Assembly (NCBI RefSeq): GCF_019884725.1
Contig: NZ_CP082322.1
Location: 1,922,001 to 1,986,000 of the forward strand
Reading direction: 5' to 3'
Origin: Leucobacter tenebrionis
GTDB taxonomy: Bacteria > Actinomycetota > Actinomycetes > Actinomycetales > Microbacteriaceae
DNA: 64,000 bases
This document shows positions 53,609 through 62,982 of this stretch, in pieces. Numbering within the stretch: position 1 is the first letter of the stretch; each line of letters opens with the position of its first letter. Under the pieces are notes generated by a model. The model was given only the letters and a program-made list of their open reading frames with translations, had not been told where the DNA came from and did not search any database. The translations under genes were made by a program, and so were the position numbers.

Positions 53609-54706
53609 TCAGCGTCGCGGTTCGAAGCCGATGGTGGCGCACGCCCGCAGCGTCTGGGGCGCCCCCTGCTGGAGCGCGCGGTCGATGAATCCGAAGCGCT
53701 GCGCGAGCTCTCTCGCCGCCTCGTCGTGCTCGGTGCGCGAGAGCACGCCGATGCGCCAGGTCGCGAGGTCGTTCCAGCTGGGGGATCCCAGCGATCCCCC
53801 GAAGTTCTGCACCGCGAGACCCGCGCACAGCGTGGCGAAGTTGAGGCGGTCCACGAGGGGCCAGCCCTGCAGCGTGCCGGTGATCATGGCCGCGGTGAAG
53901 ACATCGCCCGCCCCGGTCGCGTCGAATGCCGTGACCGGCACGCCGGCGACACGCGCCTCCTCACCGGTCGAGGCATCGATCGCCAGCGCGCCCTCCGCCC
54001 CGAGCGTCACGACAGCGAGCGGCACCCGCTCCGCGAGCGCTCGCGCCGCCGCCTCCGGGGTGTCGGTGCGGGTGTAGGCCATGGCCTCGACCCGGTTGGG
54101 CAGGAAGGCGTGGCAGCCGTCGAGGGCGTCGAGCACCCGCGGATCCCACGACCCCGAGTCGTCCCAGCCGACGTCGGCGAAGATCAGCGCGTCGGTCCCC
54201 AGCGCACCCGTCCACCAGGGAGCCGTCGCAGCGCCGCCCGCGTCGACGACGCGCTCCTCCCCCAGGTCGACGAAGTAGGCGCGGGCCTGGGGCGTCTCAC
54301 CGACCAGCTCCTCGATGGAGACGGGCGATTCGTCGGCGTGGGTGATCATGCTGCGGTCGCCGTGCCGGTTCACCGAGACGGTGACCGAGGAGTGCCAGCC
54401 GTCGATCACGCGCGAGCGGCTGAGGTCGATCCCCTCGTGCTCGCCGAGCACCGACCAGTTCCAGGAGCCGTACGCGTCGTCGCCGAAGCCCGCCGCGAGG
54501 CCCGTCCGCAGCCCGAGCCGAGCAGCTGCCACCGCCATGTTCGCGACCCCGCCGGGCAGGGACCCCATACCGCCGGCGCGCACCTCGGTGCCGGGCCGCG
54601 GATCCTCAGGCAGGTCGGTGAAGACGAGGTCGAAGAAGAGCGGACCCGCGAGGAAGAGATCGAGCTGCTGGGGTTCGGTGCGCGGGATCGGATCGAAGGG
54701 GTGCAC
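53609..54706 (-). CDS. PfkB-family carbohydrate kinase
   Basis: 365 residues, somewhat long for the family. GGVANMAVAAARLGL substrate region and DATGAGDVFTAAMITG with the catalytic Asp. Phosphorylates a sugar or similar molecule; the substrate is not evident. Behind the GH4 gene on the same strand, 42 bases away, and probably co-transcribed with it. Confidence 0.87.
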   Translation of the reverse strand: MHPFDPIPRTEPQQLDLFLAGPLFFDLVFTDLPEDPRPGTEVRAGGMGSLPGGVANMAVAAARLGLRTGLAAGFGDDAYGSWNWSVLGEHEGIDLSRSRVIDGWHSSVTVSVNRHGDRSMITHADESPVSIEELVGETPQARAYFVDLGEERVVDAGGAATAPWWTGALGTDALIFADVGWDDSGSWDPRVLDALDGCHAFLPNRVEAMAYTRTDTPEAAARALAERVPLAVVTLGAEGALAIDASTGEEARVAGVPVTAFDATGAGDVFTAAMITGTLQGWPLVDRLNFATLCAGLAVQNFGGSLGSPSWNDLATWRIGVLSRTEHDEAARELAQRFGFIDRALQQGAPQTLRACATIGFEPRR

Positions 54707-54748
54707 AGCCCGACAGTAGCACGGGCGCGGAGGGGCGGGAGGGGCGGA

Positions 54749-56209
54749 TCAGCCGCGCGCCGGACCGTCGTCGAGCGCCGCGGCGACACCCGGGATTCGC
54801 GCCCGGTAGTCGTCGAGCAGCCGCCTGCCGACCGACACGGAGTCGACGAGCGGGTGGATCGCGAAGGCGCGCCACGCGAGCCGCGGATCCCGCAGGCGCG
54901 AGGCCTCGATGATCAGCTGCTCCGCCGCCTTCACCTGCTGCATGAGACCGAGCATGTCGCCCGCCACCGGCGCCACCCGCTGCGGATGCACACCCGCCGA
55001 GTCGACCAGGCAGGGCACCTCGATCACCGCGTTCTCGGGCAGCCCGGCGACGATGGGCCCGGCGCCGGCGGCGGCCATGTTGCCGACGTTGAGGATCATG
55101 GTCGCCGGCGCGCCCCCGGAGAGCGCGGTCATCAGCTCGATGGCGACGCGCTGGTATCCGCCGTCCTCGACGTCCTCGGCGAGACGGCCGTCTCGATCCT
55201 CCTCGCTGCGGCTCTCGGCCATGTAGCTGAACTCCCGGTCGCGCAGCGTCGCCTCCCAGAGCCGGTGCGTCTCGGCGGCGTCGGTGGTCAGGGCGTCGGC
55301 GTAGAAGCGATCCTGCTGCTGCTTCAGGTACTCGCCCCGGGTCTCAGACCCCGTGCTGATGCGCTCGACCGCCTCGCGAGTGAAATAGTAGTAGTAGAGG
55401 TACTCGTTGGGCAGCGCTCCGAGCGCACGGATCCAGTCGAAGCCCATCAGCCGGGCCTCCTCGATGCCCTCGAGCGCCTCGTCGGAGCGCAGCACCTCCG
55501 GCAGCACGTCGATACCGTCCACGCTGAGGCGGCGCAGCCAGCCGAGGTGATTGAGGCCCACGTAATCGAAATCGACGCGGTCGAGCCCCGATCCCGAATC
55601 CGCCGGCCAGCTCCCAGCGATGCCGCCCGCCGCGACCCCCGATCCCGCCGCCATCGAGCCCCCGATCTCCCCGGCCACGCGGATCGCACGCCGCATGAGG
55701 CCGATCGGCGTATCGCAGATGCCGACGACCCGGTGACCTAGCACGCGCCGCATGGCCTCGGTCACGAGCCCCGCGGGGTTCGTGAAGTTGATCAGCCAGG
55801 CCTCGGGGGCGAGGTCGCGCACCCGCTCCGCGAGGCTGACGGCCACCGGCAGCGTGCGCAGCGCGTACGCCAGACCGCCCGGCCCCACCGTCTCCTGGCC
55901 CAGCACCCCGAGGTCGAGCGCCGTGCGCTCGTCGGCGATGCGCCCGTCGATGCCGCCGATCCGCATCGCCGAGAAGATGAAATCGGAACCGCGGATCGCC
56001 TCATCGAGATCGGTACCCGCCGTGACCCGGGGCGCCCGCGGCAGTCCCGGCGCCAGATGGGCCGTGATGCGTCGCATGATGTCGAGGCGCTCGGGCTGGA
56101 CGTCGTACAGGTGCAGCTCGTCGACGACGAGCGGCGCGTCCTCACGACCGAGCGCGCTGAACAGCTGCGGGATGCGGAATCCGCCTCCGCCGATGACCGT
56201 GAGCCTCAT
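54749..56209 (-). CDS. Glycoside hydrolase family 4 (6-phospho-beta-glucosidase-like)
   Basis: 486 residues. NAD- and Mn-dependent GH4: VIGGGGFRIPQL, NFTNPAGLVTEAM, metal Cys in GICDTPIGLM and His in YVGLNHLGW. Cleaves glycosides through an oxidation-elimination mechanism, usually on 6-phosphates. Between the Cys and His motifs is a Gly/Ala/Ser-rich insert of about 25 residues not expected in the family. Nine bases behind the MshA-like gene, so part of its operon. Confidence 0.9.
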   Translation of the reverse strand: MRLTVIGGGGFRIPQLFSALGREDAPLVVDELHLYDVQPERLDIMRRITAHLAPGLPRAPRVTAGTDLDEAIRGSDFIFSAMRIGGIDGRIADERTALDLGVLGQETVGPGGLAYALRTLPVAVSLAERVRDLAPEAWLINFTNPAGLVTEAMRRVLGHRVVGICDTPIGLMRRAIRVAGEIGGSMAAGSGVAAGGIAGSWPADSGSGLDRVDFDYVGLNHLGWLRRLSVDGIDVLPEVLRSDEALEGIEEARLMGFDWIRALGALPNEYLYYYYFTREAVERISTGSETRGEYLKQQQDRFYADALTTDAAETHRLWEATLRDREFSYMAESRSEEDRDGRLAEDVEDGGYQRVAIELMTALSGGAPATMILNVGNMAAAGAGPIVAGLPENAVIEVPCLVDSAGVHPQRVAPVAGDMLGLMQQVKAAEQLIIEASRLRDPRLAWRAFAIHPLVDSVSVGRRLLDDYRARIPGVAAALDDGPARG

Positions 56210-56218
56210 GTCCGCAGC

Positions 56219-57478
56219 CTACCGCCCGAGCGCCTCGCGGTAGACCCCGGCCAGGCGCGCCGCCGACGCGTCCCAGCTGCGCGCGAGCGCGTGATCCCGC
56301 GCAGCCGCCCCCATTCGCTCGCGCAGCTCCGCGTCACCGAGCAGGCGATCGATCGCGGCGGCCCAGACCGTCGGATCGTCGGCGTCCTCCGCACCGGTGC
56401 CCGACCCCGAGCCGATCAGCATGCCGGTCTCGCCGTCGAGCACGGCCTCCCGCAGCCCGCCGGCGGCGCGCGCGATCACCGGGACGCCCGAGGCGGCAGC
56501 CTCGAGAGCGACGAGACCGAAGGTCTCGGAGTGCGAGGGCACGAGCATGACAGCGGCGCGGCGGATGCGCTCCGCCAGATCGCTGCGGCGCAGAGCCCCA
56601 TCGAACGCCGTCGTGCGGAGCATCCCGTGACGGGCGACCGCATCGTGCAGCGCCCGCACATAGTCGTCGCCGTCGGGCGGCGGAGCCCCCACGATGCGCA
56701 GTGCCGGCCGGCGCTCCGCGTCGATCGCGGCAACCGCGTCGATCGCCAGGTCGAAGCCCTTCAGCGGGTGCAGCCTGCCCACGACGATCGCCTCGGGCCG
56801 CCCGCCGCTCGACAACCAGTCGCGATCCTCCATGCAATCACGCGTGGCACACGGATGGAACAGCTCGGTGTCGACGCCGAGCGGCACCACGCGCACACGA
56901 TCCTCGTCTCCCCCGAGCCGCTCGAGCACCGTGCGCCTCTCGGCCTCGCTCACCGCGATCACCAGATCCGCCTCGTGAGCGAGCCGGCGCTCGCCCGCGA
57001 GCCGCCCCGGCGACTCCGGCCGTTCTCCGTCGGTGAGCGGCGAATCGACGGGAGCCGCGATCGAGTGGTAGCTCTGCACGAGCGGAACCCCAGCGCGGCG
57101 CGCGGCCGGAAGCGCCGCGATGCCCGAGAACCAGTGCTCGGCGTGCAGCAGGTCGACCGGCTCGCGCTGCAGCTCGACCTCGAGCAGCTCGCCGAACCGC
57201 TCCATCACGCTCTCGTGCTCGCCCTTCGCGAGCAGCCGCGCCGGGCCGGCTGCGAGATGGACGACCGTGAGCCCGGGGCGCAGCTCAACCTGATCCGGCG
57301 GTGCGGGGTCGCTGCGCCGCGTGAAGATGCGCACCTCGTGGCCGGCTCGCGCGAGCGCCTCGGCCTGCGCCCGCACCACGACGTTCATACCTCCAGCGTC
57401 TTTGGTGCCCGGAACATCGAGCGGCGACGTGTGCAGCATGACGAAGCCGATGCGCAGCGGGGATGAGCTCGAGGACAT
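56219..57478 (-). CDS. mshA: GT4 glycosyltransferase, MshA-like
   Basis: 419 residues. N-terminal HTSPLDVPGTKDAGGMNVVV is the signature of MshA, which joins GlcNAc to 1L-inositol-1-phosphate in mycothiol synthesis; also GRLHPLKGFDLAIDA and the SETFGLVALEAAASGVPVIA donor site with the EX7E motif. Length equals that of Corynebacterium MshA. However, MshA genes seldom sit with a GH4 enzyme and a sugar kinase, so a paralogue acting on another inositol or sugar acceptor is possible. Confidence 0.7.
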   Translation of the reverse strand: MSSSSSPLRIGFVMLHTSPLDVPGTKDAGGMNVVVRAQAEALARAGHEVRIFTRRSDPAPPDQVELRPGLTVVHLAAGPARLLAKGEHESVMERFGELLEVELQREPVDLLHAEHWFSGIAALPAARRAGVPLVQSYHSIAAPVDSPLTDGERPESPGRLAGERRLAHEADLVIAVSEAERRTVLERLGGDEDRVRVVPLGVDTELFHPCATRDCMEDRDWLSSGGRPEAIVVGRLHPLKGFDLAIDAVAAIDAERRPALRIVGAPPPDGDDYVRALHDAVARHGMLRTTAFDGALRRSDLAERIRRAAVMLVPSHSETFGLVALEAAASGVPVIARAAGGLREAVLDGETGMLIGSGSGTGAEDADDPTVWAAAIDRLLGDAELRERMGAAARDHALARSWDASAARLAGVYREALGR

Positions 57479-57565
57479 GCCTCGAGCGTACCGGCTCGAC
57501 GCTCGGGCTCGGGGCTCAGAGCGAGAGCCGCTGAGCGGCTGCTACCGGCATCACCCCTTGAACCA

Positions 57566-57582
57566 ATACCCCCACGGGGTAT
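57566..57582. promoter_or_regulatory. CsoR-type palindrome without a copper gene
   Basis: ATACCCCCACGGGGTAT, perfect 7-base arms around three bases, resembles the G/C-tract operators of copper-sensing CsoR repressors. No csoR, copA or copper chaperone gene is visible nearby; the 130 bases up to furA hold no convincing gene. Confidence 0.45.
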
Positions 57583-57685
57583 AGCCTGACAGACATCATC
57601 GGAGTCACCATCGCGCCGCCGCTCGCAGCATCCTCCGACACGCCCGGCCACGGCCCCGACAACCGCGGAACCGCGCGGATCCCTA

Positions 57686-57712
57686 TTTTGAATAATTCAA
57701 AAGAACTAGACT
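57686..57712 (+). promoter_or_regulatory. furA promoter with Fur/PerR-type palindrome
   Basis: TTTTGAATAATTCAAAA (57686-57702), perfect 7-base arms around TAA, lies just upstream of the -10 TAGACT (57707-57712). The ATG follows six bases later, so the furA transcript is probably leaderless. Its layout matches the FurA operator of mycobacterial furA-katG. Confidence 0.7.
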
Positions 57713-57718
57713 CGAGGC

Positions 57719-58216
57719 ATGATCCGCACCGCCCCGAGCACCGCGCCCGAGCAGCTGAGCGAGCTGCTCCGCACGCACGGTCTCCGGGCGACGGAGGGGC
57801 GCATCGCCGCGCTCGCGCACATCGCGGCCCATCCCCACAGCTCCGCCTCCGCCATCCACGCGGCCCTCGCTGTCGAACACCCCTCGCTGTCGCCGCAGTC
57901 GGTTCACAACATCGTCAACGACCTCACCGAGAGCGGTCTGCTGCGGCGGATCGATCCTCCCGATTCGGGCAGCGCACTCTACGAGACGCGCCTGCACGAC
58001 AATCACCACCACGTGCAGTGCATCGTCTGCCACCGCATCGAAGACGTCGACTGCTCTCTCGGTGCCGCGCCGTGCATGGTGCCGCCGCAGACCCACGGAA
58101 TGCGCATCATCGAGGCGACCGTGACCTTCAGGGGCATCTGCGCCGCCTGCGAAGACCTCAGCCTGCCCGAACACACGAACCGAATCACTCCGAAGAAAGG
58201 AACCGGCATTGACTGA
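57719..58216 (+). CDS. furA: Fur-family peroxide-type regulator (FurA)
   Basis: 165 residues. Winged helix with [23 protein letters not shown], then the metal-binding domain with [18 protein letters not shown] and CAACEDL, giving the His and CxxC ligands. Represses itself and katG until oxidised by peroxide. Overlaps katG by eight bases. Its own promoter holds the AT-rich palindrome at 57686. Confidence 0.9.
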   Translation: MIRTAPSTAPEQLSELLRTHGLRATEGRIAALAHIAAHPHSSASAIHAALAVEHPSLSPQSVHNIVNDLTESGLLRRIDPPDSGSALYETRLHDNHHHVQCIVCHRIEDVDCSLGAAPCMVPPQTHGMRIIEATVTFRGICAACEDLSLPEHTNRITPKKGTGID

Positions 58217-60449
58217 CGAGCTCAAGTGCCCCGTCGACCACAGTGGAATGGGTCCCGCTCCCACCTCGGGATCGGCGAAGCCCGCCGCGGGCGCGACCAC
58301 GAACAGCGACTGGTGGCCCGATCGTCTCAACCTGAAGATCCTCGCGAAGAACCCCGATGTCGCGAATCCGCAGGGCGCCGACTTCGACTACCGCGCCGCC
58401 TTCGAGAAGCTCGACCTGGCCGCCGTGAAGAGCGACATCGCCCACGTGCTCACCGACTCGCAGCCCTGGTGGCCCGCCGACTTCGGCAACTACGGCCCCC
58501 TGTTCATCCGCATGGCCTGGCACTCGGCCGGCACCTACCGCGTCTTCGACGGCCGCGGCGGCGGCGGTACCGGCCAGCAGCGCTTCGCGCCCCTCAACAG
58601 CTGGCCCGACAACGTCGGCCTCGACAAGGCGCGCCGCCTGCTGTGGCCGGTCAAGAAGAAGTACGGCAAGTCGCTGTCGTGGGGGGACCTCATGATCCTC
58701 GCCGGCAACGTCGCTCACGAGCAGATGGGCATGCCCACCTTCGGCTTCGGCGGCGGCCGCCCCGACGTGTGGGAGCCGGACGACGACGTGTACTGGGGCT
58801 CGGAGACGGGCTGGCTGGGCGACGAGGCGCGCCTCGGCGAGGACGGCAAGGCGAAGCTCGCCGAGCCCCTCGGGGCGACCATGATGGGCCTCATCTACGT
58901 CAACCCGGAGGGCCCGCGCGCGAGCGGCGACCCGCTGGCCGCGGCGCTGCAGATCCGCGAGACCTTCGCCCGCATGGCGATGAACGACGAAGAGACCGTC
59001 GCACTGATCGCCGGCGGCCACACCTTCGGCAAGACCCACGGCGCCGCCCCCGAGGGTGACCACGTCGCCGCTGAGCCCGAGGGCGCTCCCATGGAGCAGA
59101 TGGGCCTCGGCTGGAAGAGCAGCTTCGGCGCGGGCCACGGCAAGGACGCGATCGGATCGGGCCTCGAGGTCACCTGGACCTACCACCCGACGCGCTGGGA
59201 CAACGAGTTCTTCCACATCCTCTTCGCCTACGAGTGGGAGCGGGTCGAGGGCCCCGGCGGTCACCACCACTGGCGTCCGAAGGACGGCGCGGGATCCGAC
59301 ATGGTCCCCGAGGCCGACTTCAGCGGCCGCCGCGAGCCCCGCATGCTGACCACCGACATCTCGCTGCGCGAGGATCCCATCTATCGGGAGATCGCACTGC
59401 GCTACCGCGACGACCAGCAGGCCTTCACCGAGGCCTACCGCCGCGCGTGGTTCAAGCTCACCCACCGCGACCTCGGCCCGAAGTCGCGGTACCTCGGCCC
59501 CGAGGTGCCCGCCGAGGACCTCATCTGGCAGGATCCCGTGCCGGCCCGCGACTACGAGCTGATCGACGCCGCCGACATCGCAGCGCTCGAGCAGAAGATC
59601 GCCGAGAGCGGCCTCACCGTGAGCGAGCTCGTCTCGACCGGCTGGGCGGCGGCGTCGACCTTCCGCGGCAGCGACAAGCGCGGCGGCGCGAACGGCGGGC
59701 GCATCCGCCTCGAGCCGCAGCGCAACTGGGAGGTCAACAAGCCCGAGCAGCTCGCCCGCGTGCTGCAGGTGCTCGAGAGCATCAAGGAGCAGTTCGACGC
59801 CTCCGAGTCCGCCGTCGCGGCGGGCAAGAAGGTCTCGATCGCCGACCTCACGGTGCTCGCCGGCAACGTGGGCGTGCAGCAGGCTGCCGCCGCCGCGGGC
59901 CACGCGGTGTCGATCCCGTTCACCCCGGGCCGCACCGACGCGACGCAGGAGCAGACCGACGTCGAGCAGTTCGAGTACCTCAACCCGGCCGCAGACGGCT
60001 TCCGCAACTACGAGAGCGCCCGCGCCCTCGGCCGCCCCGCGGAGCAGCTGCTCATCGACCGCGCCAACCTGCTCACCCTGTCGGCCCCCGAGATGACGGT
60101 GCTGATCGGCGGCATGCGCGTGCTCGACACCAACTGGGACGGCTCGCAGCACGGCGTGCTCACCGACCGCCCCGGCGTGCTCACGAACGACTTCTTCGTG
60201 AACCTGCTCGATCTGAACACGAACTGGCGAGCGGTCGACCCCGAGTCGCGCACCTTCCAGGCCACCGACGAGACCACCGGCGAGGAGACCTGGACCGGCA
60301 CCCGCGCCGACCTCGTGTTCGGCTCGAACAGCGAGCTGCGCGCCGTGGCCGAGGTGTACGCCAGCGATGACGCCGCCGAGCAGTTCGTCGACGATTTCGT
60401 GAAGGCGTGGGTCAAGGTCGCGAACCTCGACCGCTTCGACGCGCGGTAG
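58209..60449 (+). CDS. katG: Catalase-peroxidase
   Basis: 746 residues from the TTG at 58209; AAAGG lies eight bases upstream and no ATG or GTG fits. Heme enzyme that removes hydrogen peroxide. Distal Arg101, Trp104 and His105 in [12 protein letters not shown]; Tyr230 (LIYVNPEGP) and Met256 (FARMAMND), which with Trp104 form the Met-Tyr-Trp adduct needed for catalase activity; proximal His in [11 protein letters not shown]. The C-terminal duplicate domain is complete. Controlled by the overlapping furA. Confidence 0.96.
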   Translation: MTDELKCPVDHSGMGPAPTSGSAKPAAGATTNSDWWPDRLNLKILAKNPDVANPQGADFDYRAAFEKLDLAAVKSDIAHVLTDSQPWWPADFGNYGPLFIRMAWHSAGTYRVFDGRGGGGTGQQRFAPLNSWPDNVGLDKARRLLWPVKKKYGKSLSWGDLMILAGNVAHEQMGMPTFGFGGGRPDVWEPDDDVYWGSETGWLGDEARLGEDGKAKLAEPLGATMMGLIYVNPEGPRASGDPLAAALQIRETFARMAMNDEETVALIAGGHTFGKTHGAAPEGDHVAAEPEGAPMEQMGLGWKSSFGAGHGKDAIGSGLEVTWTYHPTRWDNEFFHILFAYEWERVEGPGGHHHWRPKDGAGSDMVPEADFSGRREPRMLTTDISLREDPIYREIALRYRDDQQAFTEAYRRAWFKLTHRDLGPKSRYLGPEVPAEDLIWQDPVPARDYELIDAADIAALEQKIAESGLTVSELVSTGWAAASTFRGSDKRGGANGGRIRLEPQRNWEVNKPEQLARVLQVLESIKEQFDASESAVAAGKKVSIADLTVLAGNVGVQQAAAAAGHAVSIPFTPGRTDATQEQTDVEQFEYLNPAADGFRNYESARALGRPAEQLLIDRANLLTLSAPEMTVLIGGMRVLDTNWDGSQHGVLTDRPGVLTNDFFVNLLDLNTNWRAVDPESRTFQATDETTGEETWTGTRADLVFGSNSELRAVAEVYASDDAAEQFVDDFVKAWVKVANLDRFDAR

Positions 60450-60524
60450 TCGCCTGCGGGCGGTCGCGGGTTCGGCATCGACGGATCCCGAACCCGCGGC
60501 CCGGCACCTCCGCGCCGCAATGCA

Positions 60525-60560
60525 GAAGGGCGCCCCGGTCGCATGACCGGGGCGCCCTTC
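60525..60560. terminator. Strong hairpin terminator between katG and the dehydrogenase operon
   Basis: A perfect 16-bp stem with a GCAT loop, midway between the convergent katG and E2 genes; likely works in both directions. Confidence 0.8.
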
Positions 60561-60606
60561 GCCGTCCGCGGGTGGCGCTCAGCCAGCGAGCCGCCTCCGC
60601 CTGACC

Positions 60607-61953
60607 TCAGTCGAGCAGCAGCGCCGGCTCCTCGAGCACCGAGGCCACGTCGGCCACGAAGCGGGAGATCACGTCGCCGTCGACGATGCGGTGATCGAAC
60701 GAGCCGCCGACCGTCGTCACCATCCGCGGCCGCACCTCGCCGTCGACCACCCACGGCTTCTCCCGGATGGTGCCCATCGCCATGATGGCGCACTCGCCCG
60801 GGTTGAGAATGGGGGTGCCGAAGTCCATGCCGAAGACGCCGATGTTGGTGATCGTGATCGTGCCGTTCTGCATCTGAGCCGGTTGCGTGCGTCCATCGCG
60901 GGCGGTGATGGTGAGCTGCTCGATCGCCTTCGCGAGGTCGAGCAGGCTGAGATCCTGCGCGTCCTTGACGTTGGGCACGATGAGGCCGCGCGGCGTCGCC
61001 GCCGCGATGCCGAGATTGACGAAGTTGTGACGGATGATCTCGGTCTCGGTGAACGTCGAGTTGACCTCGGGGTTGCGTCGCACCGCCCACAGCATCGCCT
61101 TCGCGAAGATGAGCAGGGGCGAGACCTTGACGCCGGCGAAGTCGGTGGAGCTCTTCAGGCGCTTCACGAACTCCATGGTGCGTGTGGCGTCGACGTCGGT
61201 GAAGACGCTCACGTGGGGCGCATCGTTGGAGCTCGCGACCATCGCCTGTGCGGTCATCTTGCGCACGCCCTTCAGCGGGATCCGCTCCTCGCGCGCCGCC
61301 GTCGCCTCCGGCACCGGGGTGGAGATGTTGCGGAAGAGGCTGGCCTGCGTCGCCTGCCGCACCACGTCGTCGCGAAGGATCTCCCCCGCGATCCCCGTGC
61401 CCGTGACCTGGGCGAGATCCACGCCGAGGTCCTTCGCGAGCTTGCGGATCGGAGGCTTCGCGAGGATCGGGGACGCGTCGGCGACCGGGATCGACGCCTG
61501 CGCCCTGGGCGACCCGTCCAGCAGCGGTTCGCCGCCTCGGCGGCGACGCGACTTCACCGAACCGCCGGTACCGTAGCCGACGAGCACGGCACCGCCCTCG
61601 TCCTCCCGCTCCACGCTGCCCGCCGCGTCGGCGACCGCCTCACGGGTCTCATCGTCTTCGCGCTGCGGCTCGGCGACCGGTGACGCGGGTGCTGCCGCGT
61701 CGCCCCCGGCTGCGTCGGTGGTGACGCGCAGGATCGGATCGCCCACGGGCACCGTCTGCCCGACCTCGGCGAGCAGCTCGGTGACCGTTCCCGTGAACGG
61801 CGAGGGCAGTTCGACGAGCGACTTCGCGGTCTCGATCTCGCAGATGACCTGGTTGAGCTCGACGGTGTCGCCGGGCGCGACGTGCCAGGTGACGATCTCG
61901 GCCTCGGTCAGACCCTCGCCCACGTCGGGAAGGGGGAACGTCATCTCGCTCAT
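60607..61953 (-). CDS. 2-Oxoacid dehydrogenase E2 (dihydrolipoyl acyltransferase)
   Basis: 448 residues. One lipoyl domain with the lipoylated Lys44 ([11 protein letters not shown]), an Ala/Asp/Glu-rich linker, an E1/E3-binding domain ([26 protein letters not shown]), and the catalytic domain ending in [13 protein letters not shown] with the active His. Single lipoyl domain and the E1 alpha/E1 beta partners point to a branched-chain or acetoin-type complex rather than the AceE pyruvate complex. 27 bases after the E1-beta gene. Confidence 0.92.
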   Translation of the reverse strand: MSEMTFPLPDVGEGLTEAEIVTWHVAPGDTVELNQVICEIETAKSLVELPSPFTGTVTELLAEVGQTVPVGDPILRVTTDAAGGDAAAPASPVAEPQREDDETREAVADAAGSVEREDEGGAVLVGYGTGGSVKSRRRRGGEPLLDGSPRAQASIPVADASPILAKPPIRKLAKDLGVDLAQVTGTGIAGEILRDDVVRQATQASLFRNISTPVPEATAAREERIPLKGVRKMTAQAMVASSNDAPHVSVFTDVDATRTMEFVKRLKSSTDFAGVKVSPLLIFAKAMLWAVRRNPEVNSTFTETEIIRHNFVNLGIAAATPRGLIVPNVKDAQDLSLLDLAKAIEQLTITARDGRTQPAQMQNGTITITNIGVFGMDFGTPILNPGECAIMAMGTIREKPWVVDGEVRPRMVTTVGGSFDHRIVDGDVISRFVADVASVLEEPALLLD

Positions 61954-61980
61954 GGTTGCTCCTGGGATTCGAAGTGAGGT

Positions 61981-62982
61981 CTAGTAGTGCATCGTGCGGT
62001 CGACGGCCTCGAGCACTCGATCGGCGTCGGGGAGGTAGAGGCCCTCGAGTCGCGCGGGCGGGAAGGGCACGTCGTAGCCCGAGACCCGCAGCACCGGCGC
62101 CTGCAGCGAGTAGAAGGCGTGCTCGGCGACGTGCGCCGCGATCTCGCTGCCCACGCTCGCCCCGCCCTGGGCCTCCTGCGCGACGACCAGTCGGCCGGTC
62201 TTGCGCACCGACTCGAGCAGCGGCTCGTAGTCGATAGGAGAAAGGCTGCGCAGGTCGACCACCTCGAGGCTGGTGCCCTCGGCCTGCGCGACCTCGGCCG
62301 CCTGCAGCAGGGTCGTGACCATCGCGCCGTGGCCGACGACGGTGCAGTCGGTGCCCGAGCGGGCCACGCGGGTGCGGTGCAGCTCGGCGGAGGGGGCTGC
62401 CGGATCGACCTCGCCCTTCTGCCAGTACTTCGCCTTGGGTTCGAAGAAGAGCACCGGATCGGACGATTGGATCGCCTGCTGGATCATCCAGTACGCGTCG
62501 TTGGGAGTGGAGGGCGCGACGACGCGTAGGCCCGGCGTGTGAGCGAAGTAGGCCTCGGGGCTCTCCTGGTGGTGCTCGACTGCGCCGATATGCCCGCCGT
62601 AGGGTACGCGGATCACGACCGGCATCGAGACGGTGCCGTCGTGCCGATTGGTGAATTTCGCGAGCTGGGTGACGATCTGGTTGAAGGCCGGGAAGATGAA
62701 GCCGTCGAACTGGATCTCGATGACGGGGCGGTACCCGCGCATGGCGAGACCGATCGCGCTGCCCACGATGCCGGCCTCGGCGAGCGGGGTGTCAAGCACG
62801 CGCGCCGACCCGAACTCGGCCTGCAGCCTGTCGGTGACGCGGAACACGCCGCCGAGCGGGCCGATGTCCTCGCCCATCAGCAGCACGCGGTCATCGGCCG
62901 CCATCGCCGCACGCAGGCCCTCGTTGATGGCGCGGGCGAACGGCAGTGTGGTGCGCTCGGTGAGCGTGGGGACGCCGCTCAT
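61981..62982 (-). CDS. 2-Oxoacid dehydrogenase E1 beta subunit
   Basis: 333 residues from the ATG at 62982, which overlaps the E1-alpha stop (ATGA). MGEDIGPLGGVFRVTDRLQAEFG, DTPLAEAGIVGSAIGLAMRGYRPVIEIQFDGFIFPAFNQI and EHHQESPEAYFAHTPGLRVVAPSTP are typical of branched-chain-type E1 beta. Supplies half of the thiamine-diphosphate site. Confidence 0.94.
   Translation of the reverse strand: MSGVPTLTERTTLPFARAINEGLRAAMAADDRVLLMGEDIGPLGGVFRVTDRLQAEFGSARVLDTPLAEAGIVGSAIGLAMRGYRPVIEIQFDGFIFPAFNQIVTQLAKFTNRHDGTVSMPVVIRVPYGGHIGAVEHHQESPEAYFAHTPGLRVVAPSTPNDAYWMIQQAIQSSDPVLFFEPKAKYWQKGEVDPAAPSAELHRTRVARSGTDCTVVGHGAMVTTLLQAAEVAQAEGTSLEVVDLRSLSPIDYEPLLESVRKTGRLVVAQEAQGGASVGSEIAAHVAEHAFYSLQAPVLRVSGYDVPFPPARLEGLYLPDADRVLEAVDRTMHY

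Noticed and set aside
58185..60152. 655-residue minus-strand open frame opposite katG
   Set aside because: Antisense shadow of a strongly biased gene; katG is unambiguous.
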